A DNA stretch of 64,000 nt from Sinohyriopsis cumingii (GCA_028554795.2 CM068829.1:135570579-135634578); one strand, 5' to 3'. Counted from the first letter of the stretch, positions 23,529-37,261 are shown. Numbers and translations: made by a program. Notes: a model not told the origin generated them from the sequence alone.

Positions 23529-26075
23529 TGGTCTAGCTTTCATTGTTTCGTAAATCAACAATGTATCATTTACATAATCAAATACATTTTGCTTCACTCC
23601 TTACGCTTGTTAGGCCTGGGACTAAGAATAGGCAAATGTTATAATCGAAAAAAGAAACATGATCTATAAAAAGGTAGCTTATCTTATCGTGTACGCGTTT
23701 GACGATGAGAGGGAACTGAATTTAATTTTCAGTATTAGAATACATTAACTGAATCTCATGTTAATTAATTAATACACTGTTCACGTTCTGGTCTTTTGTC
23801 TTCCTTTGTTCTAGCCACAGTGAATCGATTTGGCTCGATTTCATATGATATGAAATATTAGTGGAATGGATAAGGAAATTCTCAAATAAAACTTGAACTT
23901 CGATTATAAATGTTATATTGCGAAAAACAAGAATCTGTTATCATTATATTGTTCAGTTCAATATCAAATCGCCTGTCAATACATAGAGAGTAGAAGAAAC
24001 ATTATGTCTGAGATTTCAAGACATCTTATTTTGAACACTTGGATTTGGCAAAAGCATCAACTCACATCTGAAATACGAAGAAAAGGACCGCTGAAATTTT
24101 CAAAAGTTTGAACTGAAACCATCTAATATACTTGACTAAACTGAAACTTTTAACAAAATTCTTACTCTTTAAGTTGGCAAGCACCATTTAAATTCAAATA
24201 ACAGAACATGGAGATGTACGATATACATTATCAAGCTTGCATGCACATCGGTTTTTATGAATTTTAATCCCACTTAACGACTTGGTCTGGTGCCACATTA
24301 TGTAAACTCTCCATTTCTTAACAAGAACAATGAGTTGTTGCTGCTACCGTAATCTGCCAAAATGTTAAGTGTTTAAGTTCGTAGACTTTTGAAGTTGTTA
24401 TAGATCTTAGTCAACTTAAATGTTGGTTTGTGTTTATTGCAAGGAATCCCCACCCCCGTTATATAATAGTTGTTCTTATTCAGCTCTGCCAGATGTGTAA
24501 TATATTTAGTTCCCAGTTTTTAGGTCTTTTTGTCTTCCTTATAGCTATTGGCTGATCTCAGTCTTGTATTTTCTACCTTTCGTTTACTTTTGATTCCTGA
24601 GATCGGTTCGCGCATGCGCCTCCCTGAAGTATTATTGAAAGAAAAGCATAACTGAATCTTTGTCTTCATTTATTCCCTGCTATCGATGGGATCTTTACAC
24701 ACGAACCTATTTTATAACACAGGGAGTTTTCTTTGATTTTGCAGTCATTCAGTAATATTTAGTTTCTATGAGATATAGTTGGCCATGAATTGGCCGTTGG
24801 AGTTTATTGTTTATTTTTAATAACAAAGTCACTTATGAACGTCATCTGCTGTAACTGTCTTAATACGTATCCACGATCAAGTCCTACACCTAAAGTTGGT
24901 ATGGTACTAGTACTAATGCTTATCGGTGCTTAGGTATATGTAGTGGTTATCCATGTCGTCATAGATGGTTTACACTTCTTAGCTTGTGAAAGTCTCTTTC
25001 TCTTTCGTTTGAAGTCTGATATTTGAATTCTACCAAAGTGTCTGGTAATAAAGTAACCGTTTTCTTTCACTTTCTTCTTCCTTATTAATGTTCAATGTTT
25101 GACTCATCTTCTTGCTTTCATTTTTCAATCGTTGTTTTGTTCTTTATGACGTTTAAAAATATCTCGAACTCTTCCTTCTGGTATTTTAGTTTTAGTTTTT
25201 ACACATGATAAGGTGACAGCGATGGTAAGGGAAGTGAGGGTGGTACCAGCCAATATACATGCGAAGAAGATAGGTAATCGCACACATCCGAACTGAGATA
25301 ATTCGCATCCAGAAGAATTCTAGCTACAACAGTAGTTGTAGTTGTGTTATCGTTCCAGTTATGCAATGTACGACGTATAGACTGCAGGCGCTTCTAAAGC
25401 ATTGTCTTTATTTTAGCCATATTTATTGTATGAACTGCACCGTCACGTATCCTCTATCTGCTGAATGTAATATACTTCCTCGCTACCTTATGACAGTACA
25501 TCTCTACATAAATTTAATGGATTCAGAAGATTCACACAAAGCCATTCATCCCGACGAGAATGATTGAAGCCAAATGACTGTCCTATTCAGTTTTGCTTGG
25601 ACCAGAGTTTTGAGTGGAATATGATAAATACCGATATAAAACAAAGTTATTATCTTTAAAATGGAGGCTCCGTTGTTTATGTCTTCACCTGTTTCAATTC
25701 ACCTTCCCGTTACCTTAATTGATGCCCAGATTATGATTTGTCAAGTTATATCCAATACGCGTTAACGCTCAACAGTGGAACATTAATACAGTATCAGCAT
25801 ATATTTGCTCTTTTAGTGTATGACTCATGTATTTATGCAACATTTATTAGTTTTGGAAATAATTGTACCTCCTGTAATCAGAAGTGACAGTATCCTGAGT
25901 CGCCTTTGTAATGCCTTTTGAATCTCATCCATCACCATAGATTAACCCAGCTACTTTATCTGCATTCAAGAAATGCTCATCGGAAGGTAACGTTTTATGT
26001 AGCAATCTGACACTTAAAAACTGATGCATTTTGTGTCTAGAGATGTGGCTAAGTTAATATAATGTTGTTGGGTTA
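23529..26075. other. AT-rich non-coding stretch
   Basis: No exon, RNA gene or repeat recognised. It ends at the TTA target site (26073-26075) of transposon copy 2. Confidence 0.5.
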
Positions 26076-28474
26076 CACTGGTCAACAGTGAAATCATTAC
26101 TGACTTGAAAAGGCCCTAATCTGTAGTATTTTGGTGTGCCGAACACGAATATAACCGTGAAAAATTTGTATTGGCTCTCGTTTTGAAGATATTCATATAC
26201 CTCATTTTCTATGTTTCACTGTGTAAATTTCTCCAGTAGGACTGCAGCAACATCCGGAATAATGATGTAACATTGCATAATACCATCATGCTCACATCAT
26301 CCACAGTTGATTGCATCATTTTCTGATGCAATGCAATACTAATGCCATGCGGCTGCTGAAGTAAGTTGACGTCAGCAGTGTACTATACATGTGTAGGCCT
26401 ATTATACTAATGCCAGGCGGCTGCTGAAGCTGACGTAAGCAGTGTACTATATAAAGCACAATCAGATAGGTTCAGCATTTAAAATATTTTAGACGTTGTG
26501 CGAGACAGTTCAAGCTACTGTTACATAAAACTTATTATTTTATCCATTTACGTACAATAAAGAACAGTAATGCCTCGAAAGTGTGTTAATACCGCGGACA
26601 ATTTTTGCTATATTTGTGGGGAAGTGACATTTGCCAACCAGAAGAAAAGTATCAATTCTCAAGTGAAGAAGGCATATCATCTTTACTTCGGATGCAAGGT
26701 TGGTGACCAAGACAAGCCTTGGGCTCCGCATATATGCTGTGCTACATGTACAACACAGCTTTCACAGTGGTTGAATTGCAAAAGGTCATCAATGCCGTTT
26801 GCAGTCCCAATGGTGTGGAGAGACCAAGCAACCACCTAAATGACTGTTACTTCTGCTTGGTTCCTCCTCTTTCCGGCGGAATAACGAAGCGAAAGAAGTC
26901 GAGAATAGTCTACCCAAACATTCCGTCTGCATTGAGACCAGTTCCACATGGTGAGGGACTTCCTATTCCAGAACCTCCAGCAGAATATTCTCTTGATTCA
27001 TCTGACGAAGACAAAGGTGAGTCGACCTGTTCTTCTCCTGGTCCATCAGCATGCAGTGATCCAGATTTTCACTGTGGTGCATCATCAACCCCACACAGAA
27101 TAACACAGGAAGAACTAAATGACCTGATTCGTGATTTGGACTTATCAAAGAACAAGGCAGAATTGCTAGGATCAAGACTCCAACAATGGAATCTTCTAGA
27201 AGAAGATGTCACAATTACTGCATATCGAAAGCGCCACCAGCAATTGGAGCCTTTCTTCAGAAAGGAAAGTAATCTGATATTCTGTTCCGATATTGAGGGC
27301 CTCATGAATGCTTTAAAAATCACTCATGACCCACAAGAATGGAGACTATTTGTGGACTCTTCGAAACTGAGTCTCAAGGCTGTGCTTTTGCACAATGGAA
27401 ACATTCTTCCATCTATTCCAGTAGCGTATGCTGTCCACATGAAAGAGACATACGATAACTTAAGGCAGCTACTGAATTCCATTGAGTATAACAAGTACAG
27501 CTGGCACCTCTGTGGTGATTTGAAGGTAGTTGCCCTTTTAATGGGACTGCAGCAAGGATATACAAAATACATGTGTTTCTTATGCGAGTGGGATAGCCGA
27601 GCAAGGGAAATGCACTACATGAGGAAGGAATGGACTCACAGGCAGAATGTAGCCATTGGAGAGAAGAATATCCAACACCCAGCTCTGGTTGAGGCTCAGA
27701 AAATCTTGCTACCACCCCTTCACATCAAACTAGGTTTGATGAAGAACTTCGTGAAAGCCATTGACCGGACTTTGCCAGCATTCCGATACCTGCATGAAAA
27801 ATTCCCTCGACTCAGCGAAGCAAAGATTAAAGAGGGAGTTTTTGTGGGTCCTCAGATTCGAGAGCTTTTCAAAGATGACCGGTTCAACAACTTGCTGGAA
27901 GGTGACGCGAAACAAGCATGGAATGCTTTTCGCCTAGTTTCTACAAACTTCCTCGGAAATGTTAGGGCAGAAAACTATAAGGAACTAGTAGAAGACATGT
28001 TGATGAAGTATAAGAAACTTGGCTGCAATATGTCTCTAAAGATTCACTTCCTTCATTCCCATTTGGATTTCTTTCCTAGCAACTGTGGTATTGTTAGTGA
28101 TGAACACGGCGAACGTTTTCATCAAGATATCGCAACAATGGAACAAAGATACCAGGGAAAATGGTCCACTACAATGCTGGCTGACTACTGCTGGACACTC
28201 CTCAGAGATGCTCCCGAACAGCTGTACAAGAGACAGGCGAAGAAATCTAAGATGTAGTCAATGACTTGATTTTTTATAGGTAGGCTATTACAGTTGACCT
28301 TTTACTATTGGAATGCATTTCGTTATGTAAACATTAATTTCTTGCAGATTACAAAAAAACTAGAGCCAATTTTGCAATTTGACTGTCATATTCGTGTTCA
28401 GCACATAAAAATTGATAAGAATTGACTAATTTTATTTCAGTAACATGACTTTTGTAAAAATTTGTTGTCCAGTG
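26076..28474 (+). mobile_element. CACTG-terminus DNA transposon, copy 2 (frameshifted)
   Basis: 2399 bp with the same termini as copy 1, flanked by TTA at 26073-26075 and 28475-28477. By eye it differs from copy 1 at about four places: C to A just after the TATA box, a 1-nt deletion in the gene, one silent A to G, and a T-run one base shorter after the stop. All four are shared with copy 3, so copies 2 and 3 are sisters. Confidence 0.9.
26570..28257 (+). pseudogene. Transposase gene of copy 2, broken by a shared 1-nt deletion
   Basis: Identical to the copy 1 gene except that one G is missing in the GAGAGAG run at codons 84-85. The frame from the normal start ends after 89 codons with the N-terminal Cys/His region only. 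Downstream, the catalytic region stays open in the other frame for 512 codons, reaching back to an out-of-frame ATG at 26719. No other inactivating change is seen, so the break is recent. If anything is made, it would be either a short zinc-domain peptide or a catalytic part with a different N-terminus. Confidence 0.85.
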
Positions 28475-28477
28475 TTA

Positions 28478-31439
28478 TCTGTTCTGAAATTTCTAATCAC
28501 TTCGGGATCAGTCTTCTGGCTGTTGATAATAGCGTTGCTCTAATTGAAGCATAATCTCCCCATGATGAATAAAGACAATTCTCTAACTGTTGCTTATATA
28601 AGTCGTCGCTAAGTATTAAAAACGGACATCCAGTTATCTTGGGTTTTTTTGTTGAAGGGATTACTCATGTTTGATTTTGTTGCTAGCAAGATTTAGGAGG
28701 GACCAAGTAAACATTATCACAGTGTACATGTAATATACACACTAAATCATATCGCACACTATTTAATAATGCAATCGACTTCATCGTTGAAGTATCATGG
28801 TCGTTATCGACGTATGTTGTGCTGATAACAGTTTTTTACCCAGGCGATTTAATTAACTCTATTAGATTTTCCTCATGTTGATGATTAATGTTTTGGAATT
28901 CAAACTGGTGATATTGAATATTCACAAGGAAATACTTCTTGAAAATTGCATAATTTTTAGTTAGTACTTATAGGAAGAAAGAATGAAGCCATTAAAACTG
29001 GCACATACATGTGTTTCCTTAAGTATATCCATAGTTTCGATAAATGGAGGAGAAGAATGTTTTCCGTTTTGCTATCAACATTTTCCAAGATCATCTCTAT
29101 GGTTATTCTTCATAGATTTTTTTCTCTTAACAACATCTACTATTGTTTCATTGCGAACGTTAATTTTCCCTAATTAGACAATGATCTACGTAACTGGTGT
29201 ATATTACTTATACAGCATATATGAGTTAGTAGAAATAAGTTTGGTGTCCTCGGAATCGAAACGTTGGATGGAATGCGTAGATAGATACTTATAGCTGAGA
29301 CCCTCGTCTTTTCCAGCAACTGTTCTGCGTGAATCTGTGTTTCCCTTGGTTTATCTTCCTAGAGTTTTTATTTTTGCCATTGTTGTATCTTTACAATCTA
29401 GCTTCATTCAGCACTTTACAGAAATGTTGCTACTGCATTGTAATTTGAAAATATTTGGGATCCACGCCTTATAACCTTTTGCACATATCCTGGGTATTCA
29501 TAGACCATTCAATATAATAAACCAGTTTAACAATGCTTGAAAATAATGATCTCGCGTTATCTCCCAAAATCTCGAAATTCCGAAACGAGACGCTCACTGC
29601 CGGGAGATTAATACTATACATGTTTATATAAAAAACATATAGTATTATAGCATAGAACATGTTGATTTTTATTACAAGTATCGAGTCAAATGACACGAAG
29701 CAAACTGCTTCGAAGTTTGGGAAGTCAATACAATGCAAAATCTCTGAGAATCTTGTGAAAGCATTTCATATTGCAACCTTTAAGATTAAAGCATTTAAAT
29801 CCGTCCATAACAATAAATTAAATGCATTAAGAGCATATTCAAGGGCAGGTCCAAAATAACCAATGGAGTTATCTTACGACATGGAGCGTATTAGAAATGG
29901 AATTATACTATTTATATTTTATAATACATTTTCGAAATGGCCTTTCAATTCAAATTTTACTGAATTAAATCTGATTATTTGTTTTTAAAACAAATGCTTG
30001 CAATACTGTAACTTTCATCGCATTAAATATAAATAATAAAGAATTTCTGTACGAAATGTAAACGACTCATACGCGATTTGTTTTCATAATTCCTCTCTTC
30101 CTTAAGTTCACGAAAAGAAAACTTCTAAAATAAAAGAATGTATTGACTAACGAATTAATAATAGAAATACTAGATATTTAAAAAATCTAAACTTGATAGT
30201 GTCATTTATGTACACAATTGGAAATCGTCATGCGATATTGGATTGTATAATATACTTTTTTTCACAAACATTATCCATCTTATTAATGATATAATGATAT
30301 GATATAATAATATATTTCCAGAGTTTTTTTATACCTAAAACTTACAGCAAAAACAATAGTTTAGGTAATTGTAAATGTAAAAAGCAAGTCGCTGTTACTT
30401 TCAATGTGAGTTGTGAGAAAGGTTGACAGTAGCTTACCGTGGGTCGGAAGTTCTTACTGGGTTTATCGTGTTTTACCACCACCAGTTACACTGGCTGCAA
30501 TGTATATATCGTGTGCTGAGAAACTGCGTTACACCCAAAAATAACAACAACACTAATTTTGTTGCATATTAAAGTGTAGCAAACGGGAAAATTAGCATGA
30601 GAAATGAACTACTGACGATTCAAACTTTCTAATTTTTTAAAACTAGTCAGTCAGTAAAATCATGAACTTAAACAAATTATCTTTATTTATATGTAAATTG
30701 TAAATTTTTACTTAAAATCTTTCCTAATTGTTAAAAATTAAACTCATCCTGCAAAATGGCATTTCGGCAGACTGAAGAAAGAAGAAAATAGAAAATGGTG
30801 CACCAGTTGATGTTGAGAGTATTGGTATATGAACTTGTCAAGTAAGGCATGGTTTTGGAGCAAGCGAAGATTGAATAATATTTGATAATTAGTATAATAG
30901 TTACTGGTACTCAGAAGTTAAGTTTCATATTTCGAAAGCGGAAATGTCCATTGTAGAATAATTCTGTGTTTTAAGGTTAGTATAGATGAACTTGTGGATT
31001 GTGGAAGACTGGTCCATTAGTCGATAAGCTATGGTATGTATGACATTTTGAACAGAGTTTCTATATTGATATTGAACGAGGCTGTTCGAATTTCTCATAT
31101 TAGAACGCACTTTTTATTGCAGAATCGGTGGGAGTAAGTCAGTTGTATAATCCTGAGACTGACGTCTGATAATATTATAAAGCTGCAACAAATTTTTTAT
31201 TCATCTTATTTCTGCGAGAAGGACATCCAGTTTCAAAATAAAGTGCTTCTCTGCTAGTAAAGTGTGGTAGGACATAAACTATATATTTAGTCAAAATTAA
31301 TGATTTAACCATTCAGTTAACTAGGAAACATGATTATTTATTTTAACCGTTAGCAATTGTTTCCAGCGCATGTCTCCGATTCCTAGTAGCGTAAACAACC
31401 TACACCCAGCAATGGTAGCCGCAATTTTATTGTTAGTGA
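28478..31439. other. AT-rich non-coding stretch
   Basis: No exon, RNA gene or known repeat recognised. Open frames are 89 codons or fewer and featureless. Confidence 0.5.
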
Positions 31440-31830
31440 TAGAGATCAAGAACGGGAACTCTTTAGACACATAAATGGACTCGGTTCATAATAATGTTTC
31501 CTATATAGTTTCTACATTTGTTTCTCAGTACCGAACATTTAACTTTTTGTGAACCGTAATAAATCATATGTTAATCTAAAGTACCTTTAAAGAAGAATTT
31601 ACGGTGACCTTCTTGTCATAGGTTATGCTGAATTTTGTTGACATGCTGGACTGTAAACAAAGCAAGGTGCAATGAATCAGAGATTGCACTTCCGGGTCAG
31701 ATTCAATGCCTCATTACGCACTGTGCACTTTCGCCATAATTCAAACAGACAACCACACCATAATGCTCATATTGAACATAATAAATAATTACCATTAAAT
31801 CACTACCAAAAATTCCTAAATCCATATGCG
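31440..31830 (-). repeat. Unclassified interspersed repeat R1, copy 3 (inverted)
   Basis: The reverse complement follows 13320-13620 with landmarks in order: GGCATTG, CCGGAAGTGCAATC, TTTGTTTACAGTCCAGC, AGATTAACATATGATT, TACTGAGAAACAAATGTAG. More diverged than copies 1 and 2. Confidence 0.7.
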
Positions 31831-32219
31831 AGGTAGGTCTACCTCATACTGACCGCCGGGTCCATCGCTACTCTCTGGGAATTACTCTTTGGTCATAACT
31901 TGGAATCATGTTAAGATTCTCCACCCTATATATCAATATATAAAGTTCCTGGTCATGAACGATATAAGCAGATACCCAAATGATAGTTACCACTTTGTGA
32001 ACCCTTTTAAGCTAAGGGAATTACCGAAGAGGTCAAAATGGGGAAGCGCATTGATACGTGGTTTACAACTACATAATTCGTTAGCATTAGTAGTTGTAGT
32101 ACTAGTAATAGTGGTGGTGTTGGTGGTAGTATTATCGATAACTCTCTGAGAACAGTTCATAATCATCTGGAACTGTTTCGCAGAGTAACTTCCGAATATT
32201 TATCAAAACCATAAGAGTA

Positions 32220-32254
<35 letters not shown>

Positions 32255-32777
32255 AATTTGCATACAAGAAAAGGCGCGTTACACAAGAAGGAACGATCGT
32301 GCATATTATGCTTGACCCTGAGATATTGGTGTACATTCATCTTTTCTTTTATATTCTTCCTTTGAAACAACGTCGTTATACTGGAGGGTATGTAAGGTTT
32401 TGATTGCTTGCCTTAAGTGACCCATAGTTAACTTCGCCCATCCCACCCCGATCCCCTGCTTCTCTATGACGATGGTAAGAATAAATACAATACCAGAAAT
32501 ATCATGGTCATTAGCAGTTTGATATGCAATAGGGTTTGGATGTTCTGCATATTCAGAAAGGTAAATATTTATTTTAAAACTTAAGACTCTGTGCGTCCTC
32601 GTTCACAAACATTGGTTTAAACATTTTGTTATTAATGAAGTTTAAGTTCCTCCATTTTGCATGCCAATGTTTATATCTTTAGCAGTTGAATATCGGACTA
32701 CCACACCAGAGATAAAAGGCATAAGACATATATGATATGTTGCTGACATTGTAAGTATAAGAGTTTATAAACAACTG
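31831..32777. other. Non-coding stretch
   Basis: No gene recognised. It contains an (AAT)n microsatellite at 32219-32253. Confidence 0.5.
32219..32253. repeat. (AAT)n microsatellite
   Basis: About 11 uninterrupted AAT units. Confidence 0.95.
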
Positions 32778-32789
32778 CGACTATAATGA

Positions 32790-33112
32790 CCGCTCCGGTG
32801 GCCTAGTGGTTAGAGCGTACGCATCGGATAAGGGAGGTCACGAGTTCGAACCCTGTCAGAGTCATACCAAAGACTTATAAAAATGGTACTAACAGCTGCA
32901 TCGCTAGACACTCAGTATTAAAATGTCAGTTTTAGGACTGGTCGGCCTGGTGTCGTGATAATTTGACTGGGTGGGATATCATGCTACATGTCTGCGGCAT
33001 GAAGCGCTAGTTCTAGCCATCACAATAAACTGCCACAATGCAGACCTCATAGCAATGTGGCTGAATAATTGTTAAAGCTACGTAAAAAAAAAAAACTATA
33101 CATACACAAACA
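32790..33112 (+). mobile_element. tRNA-derived SINE, family A, complete insertion
   Basis: Flanked by a perfect 12-bp target duplication CGACTATAATGA (32778-32789 and 33113-33124). The head has GGTGGCCTAGTGGTTAGAGC and GAGTTCGAACCC (A and B boxes of an internal Pol III promoter). The body has GGACTGGTCGGCCTGGTGTC. The 3' part reads ATTGTTAAAGCTACG, then an A-run and a short CA-rich tail. It is the youngest-looking copy of the family in the window. Confidence 0.9.
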
Positions 33113-33124
33113 CGACTATAATGA

Positions 33125-34443
33125 AAATCCCGAAACAAGAGGATATTAAATAATCAAGATTTTGATTCAAATAGAAAGTTAGAAAGAAATGCAGGGTAGT
33201 ATCACGATATACCACAAGCAAGACTGAGAGAGCACACATTTTTGTAGCATAAACCACTTCCTCATTGAAATGCCAAGGGTGTTTATTTGCATTATAGCGA
33301 TACATAGATTATTTCCAGCCATCTCTCGACCCGCCATAATCTCTTTACCTGCTTTATGTGCTCCCTGCGCTGCACTCCGATATTCGATGTTCTTCATGGA
33401 AAGGATTATGAATCAATACAATAACTGGAACAATCAGTTTTAAAGTCGCCAGATTTGGACTAAGGTTGAAGAGGTCTGCATAGTTCAGATCTCTTCAAAA
33501 GGTAATGATTAAAAAGATTTGTCTCCCTACTGTGCACCTCTGTGCTAAATTGTTTCACCAGCTCTATTATTTGGTTTAATGCAGCTATCTTCAATGTACT
33601 GTTTCATACCCTGACAATTTCATCTAACGGTATTGCGTCTTTGTCAGCAATCAACTCGGCTAAATATGCGACGTGTGGTAATTATGACTAGCAACATGGC
33701 ATGATCCAACTTGACTGACACAAGGTAGCTCTCCTTATTCCCATTCACAACTTTAGGTCAACTTAGATAAATGTGCAATGCATTGATTAGATATGACAGC
33801 ACAGAGAAAATGGTATTATCTAACTGTCGGGGACAGAAGGCAGAGTTATTTTATTTTAAGTAACAAATAAGTCGGAAATGATTAATTATTGCTGATGAAC
33901 GACTTTAGATACCTCATCTTCCATCACTACTCTATGGGGCAAGGCTAAATTACTCGACAATGAGTTAAAATGTGTTTTATTGATTTGTTTATAAACAAAA
34001 TGTCCCCGTTTTAGATATAACACGGACTTCTGTGTTATTGTTCATTTATCTCCCGCATAAAACGAATCGCGCATTTCATAATTGTTGGATTACAAACTGG
34101 CATGAAAATAGAACTTATTCATGGCCCAAATTTGCACTTCAAAGACCATTTTACAAGGAGGCTTGTGTAACTTACAGGGCTTAATGAAAATTTAAACAAA
34201 CAGTCAGTTAACATGGATATGATAGCATTCATTTCTGAATAAGTAATTTACTTCCCTATTCGTTGTTTTGCGATATAACTAAATTAGTTCAACGATTTTA
34301 TTGGAAAGGGGGACAGAATACAATCAACTAGATTTACGTGTTTGTCGTCAGGCAAGTCAATACCTGGGCGAAGGTCGACGTGTGGCAATGCAATCTAAAA
34401 TCAGCTTCTCATTCACCATATCTCATTAATATACGTTGTATAA

Positions 34444-34446
<3 letters not shown>
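33125..34446. other. AT-rich non-coding stretch
   Basis: No exon, RNA gene or repeat recognised. Confidence 0.5.

Positions 34447-34517
<71 letters not shown>
34447..34517. repeat. (AT)n microsatellite
   Basis: About 35 uninterrupted AT units. Confidence 0.97.
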
Positions 34518-34519
<2 letters not shown>

Positions 34520-34869
34520 GTATATTTAACCAATATTTGATTATGGTGTGAGCAATTATGTTTATGATAGGCAAAATATCACACACTTTCCTCTGTGGAT
34601 ACGCTTTATGTTACAAGTGGTCAACATATTTGCTCTTTCTGCATGCTGACATATTTATAAAACGCTTTATTTTTACCTTGACGAAAGGCTTAAAATGCTA
34701 CACTGCTCCCAATTCAAATTTTCTCTTGGCTCGTTGTTTTGCTTTTGTTTTCTCCTTATTATTTGTATATATAGCGCGAAAATGAATACAATAAGCACAT
34801 TATTTATCTTAAAGCTGTATTCAACCATAAAAAAATCTTTTTGAAAGTAACATACTGCTGAACATTTTT

Positions 34870-35789
34870 CCTCTAAGGCTACAATGTTTGTGGGAGGTAG
34901 CAAATCTCTCTTGATGTAGTGGGAATCTCTCGCACGACTATTCTATTCGCTGAGAAAACAGCAGTACTTTGTGTATCCAGTCTGCAGACCAAGCAAGAGA
35001 GCAAGAACATTCAAATCGCCACAACGCTGCCACTGACGTGTGGTCATAGTTTATGTACCTAAAAAGTTGTTTCATGTTTTCATAGGTTTCCTTCATATGG
35101 GCTGCATGACCAACTGGAATTGATGGCAAAGTATTGCCATTATGCCGCAAAATAGATGTAAGACTCGTTTTCGATGAATCAGTGAACATTCTCCACTTAT
35201 CAGGATCATGGACAATGTTGAGGGCTGCCATCACGCCATTTATGTTGTTGCAGGTTACAAGATCACCTTTCATGAAGAAGAATGGGACAAGATCATTTGA
35301 CGGTCACGGAACATGGAAACCCTAACATCACCTGCCAGGAGATTCCACTGCTGTAGTCTGGAATCCAACAGCTCTGCCTTACGCTTGAAGATTTCCAAAT
35401 CCCTGCCAAGGTCATTCAATTCAACTTGTGTTATGAAGTGTGATTCAGAGAAGGCGGATGGGAGAAAATATGGGTCATGTGACATTGTTTGTTCAGGACT
35501 AAAAGTTTATCCTCTTCCTCTTTCTCGTCTGACTCAAATGAGAATGATTCTGGTGCATCAGGAACCGGCAGTCCTTCTCCGTGGGGTACCACTGGCGAAG
35601 ATTTGTTGCACAAGTGTTGCAGCATACATGTGGAGCCCACCTCTTGTCCTGATCTCCAATTTCACAGCCAAAATAAAGGTGATAAGCTTTCTTAACCATA
35701 GTGGTTATACTGCGATTTTATGATGCAAAAGTCACATTACCACAATCATAGCAGAAGTTATCTGCATTCTTCACACAAGTACGAGGCAT
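34870..35789 (-). pseudogene. Diverged, truncated relative of the CACTG-element transposase
   Basis: The minus strand from an ATG at 35787-35789 encodes fragments colinear with the 562-aa protein. In order these are a C-x2-C start, KKAYHLYFGCEIGDQDKRW with a following Cys cluster, a VPHGEGLPVP linker, AELLDSRLQQWNLL, then FTDSSKTSL (first catalytic Asp) and SIPVGHAAHMKETYEN. Similarity continues through the second catalytic region (position of C336-C339) and fades near 34870. The C-terminal third, including the last acidic residue and the H(4)H, is missing. There is an early stop after about 23 codons, plus several frame changes. It is too diverged to be a recent copy of the three young elements and represents an older lineage. 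Confidence 0.8.
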
Positions 35790-37261
35790 CTCTGCTCACC
35801 TTGGCTAAACAGAAACGTGTCTCTCTACAAAACAAAACACTAACAAATAAGACAGCACAACGCTGTATGACTTCTAGAGCTGACATAAGGCAATTTGTTC
35901 AGCAGAGTAATGTAAGCTTAGTTATAATTGCATTATCCATGGCTTCTAGGAATTCCAGGTATGATCCGTATAAGTGACTTTGATGTCGGTCTATGGTAGC
36001 TGTCAATTCCCAACACCCTACTCCATATGAATAATGGCTTGCAACTAATCTGTGTCACCCAGTGGCAGATTATAAATTCACGTTACTGGTATAAATATCA
36101 TTTGATGTCATTTACCCTCAAGACTTCACGTGCACGGCCATCTTGCTGTCGGACAAACAAAAGATACTTGGAGTATACACAGTGTGATGCTTACACTGAA
36201 TTTATTCTCTGTGAATTATGTTGCACTGCTAATATCAATGTTTACAAAAGAACACCGAAAAATAAAACATTAGCCAGATTTAGTAGGCAAAACAGATACT
36301 TAGTTTATAGTGAAATTTAGTAATTTCTCATCCAAATAGATTTGTTTTATTGTTTGGTCCAATAAAAATAGTGAATACAAAACTCCATTCGATAGTAACC
36401 TCCGTTCATTGACGTAATGTGCATCTTGCATTTCCATTTCTGGTTTCATTAAAACTAAAGTGTCCATTTTGAGAATTAGTATTGTCTTTGTTATCGTCTT
36501 GGTTGTTCTCGTTGGTGTGTGCATTCATATATTTCACAAATCTCCTATTTGTTTATCTAACCTTAGATTCATTAAATGTGTGTTCGTTCGTTTGTTCGTT
36601 CATTCTTTCATTCATATTATTCTTAGTCTAATCTTTACTTTACCATTTTCCATACATCTACCACTGTTTGCTGGCCTGTTTTATTCTGCATTCATTGTAA
36701 TTATAAGACTGACATATGAAATCTATATCAAAATTAATTAAATTATTGCAAAATTATACAATTATTTAGAAGGAAACAAAATCGTCAAAATTTATTAAGG
36801 CACATACCTATAATGAAATTTATACAGCCTTGGTGGAGAAATTCCTGAAGATTATTCTTGTTTTTCTTCCTTTAAGTGTATTGACATAACATACTATTCA
36901 GATAAGTAGATATGAAGGTGGCATTGCTTCCGATAACGTTTTTATTTTTTTCTGTTCAGAAATAATTTACTATTAATTAATGAAAACAGAATGAATTTTT
37001 AAAAATATTTACCAAGATAAAGAAACAAAATTATTAAGATAAATGTTGGTATGCCCGTCCACCTTAATACAAATTCAACTATTCATGATTGAATCTCAAA
37101 GTCCATATTTTATATACCACTTATTAGCGAGATAAAAACCTGTATTTAATGTATGACAGTCCTACTATAAGAAGTGTCTTGCGCAATAGGACTGTAGGAT
37201 GATAGATATATACATTACTGATAAAGTCCCTCCTCAGTTTATATTACTTTTACAATTAGCC
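35790..37261. other. Non-coding stretch
   Basis: The first few hundred bases may belong to the 5' part of the transposase relic. A CCAGTG at 36059-36064 could be its terminus but lacks a matching partner. Nothing else is recognised. Confidence 0.4.

Noticed and set aside
26719-28257. A 512-aa gene starting at ATG 26719 (and the same at 39233)
   Set aside because: The first 37 or so codons are the wrong frame of the Cys/His region. The frame only becomes the transposase after the 1-nt deletion, so this start is an artefact of the frameshift.
32790-32870. A functional tRNA gene
   Set aside because: A and B boxes are present, but the sequence continues into a SINE body and lies within a target duplication.
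34338-34529. Tyr-Ile repeat proteins at the TA tracts (also 37263-37511 and 55682-56074)
   Set aside because: Microsatellite translation. Only the LINE finger fragment at 37262-37421 has independent support.
36059-36064. CCAGTG as the terminus of the old minus-strand transposase relic
   Set aside because: The next bases match the CACTGGTCAACA terminus poorly, there is no partner end or TWA duplication, and the distance to the ATG is shorter than in the young copies.
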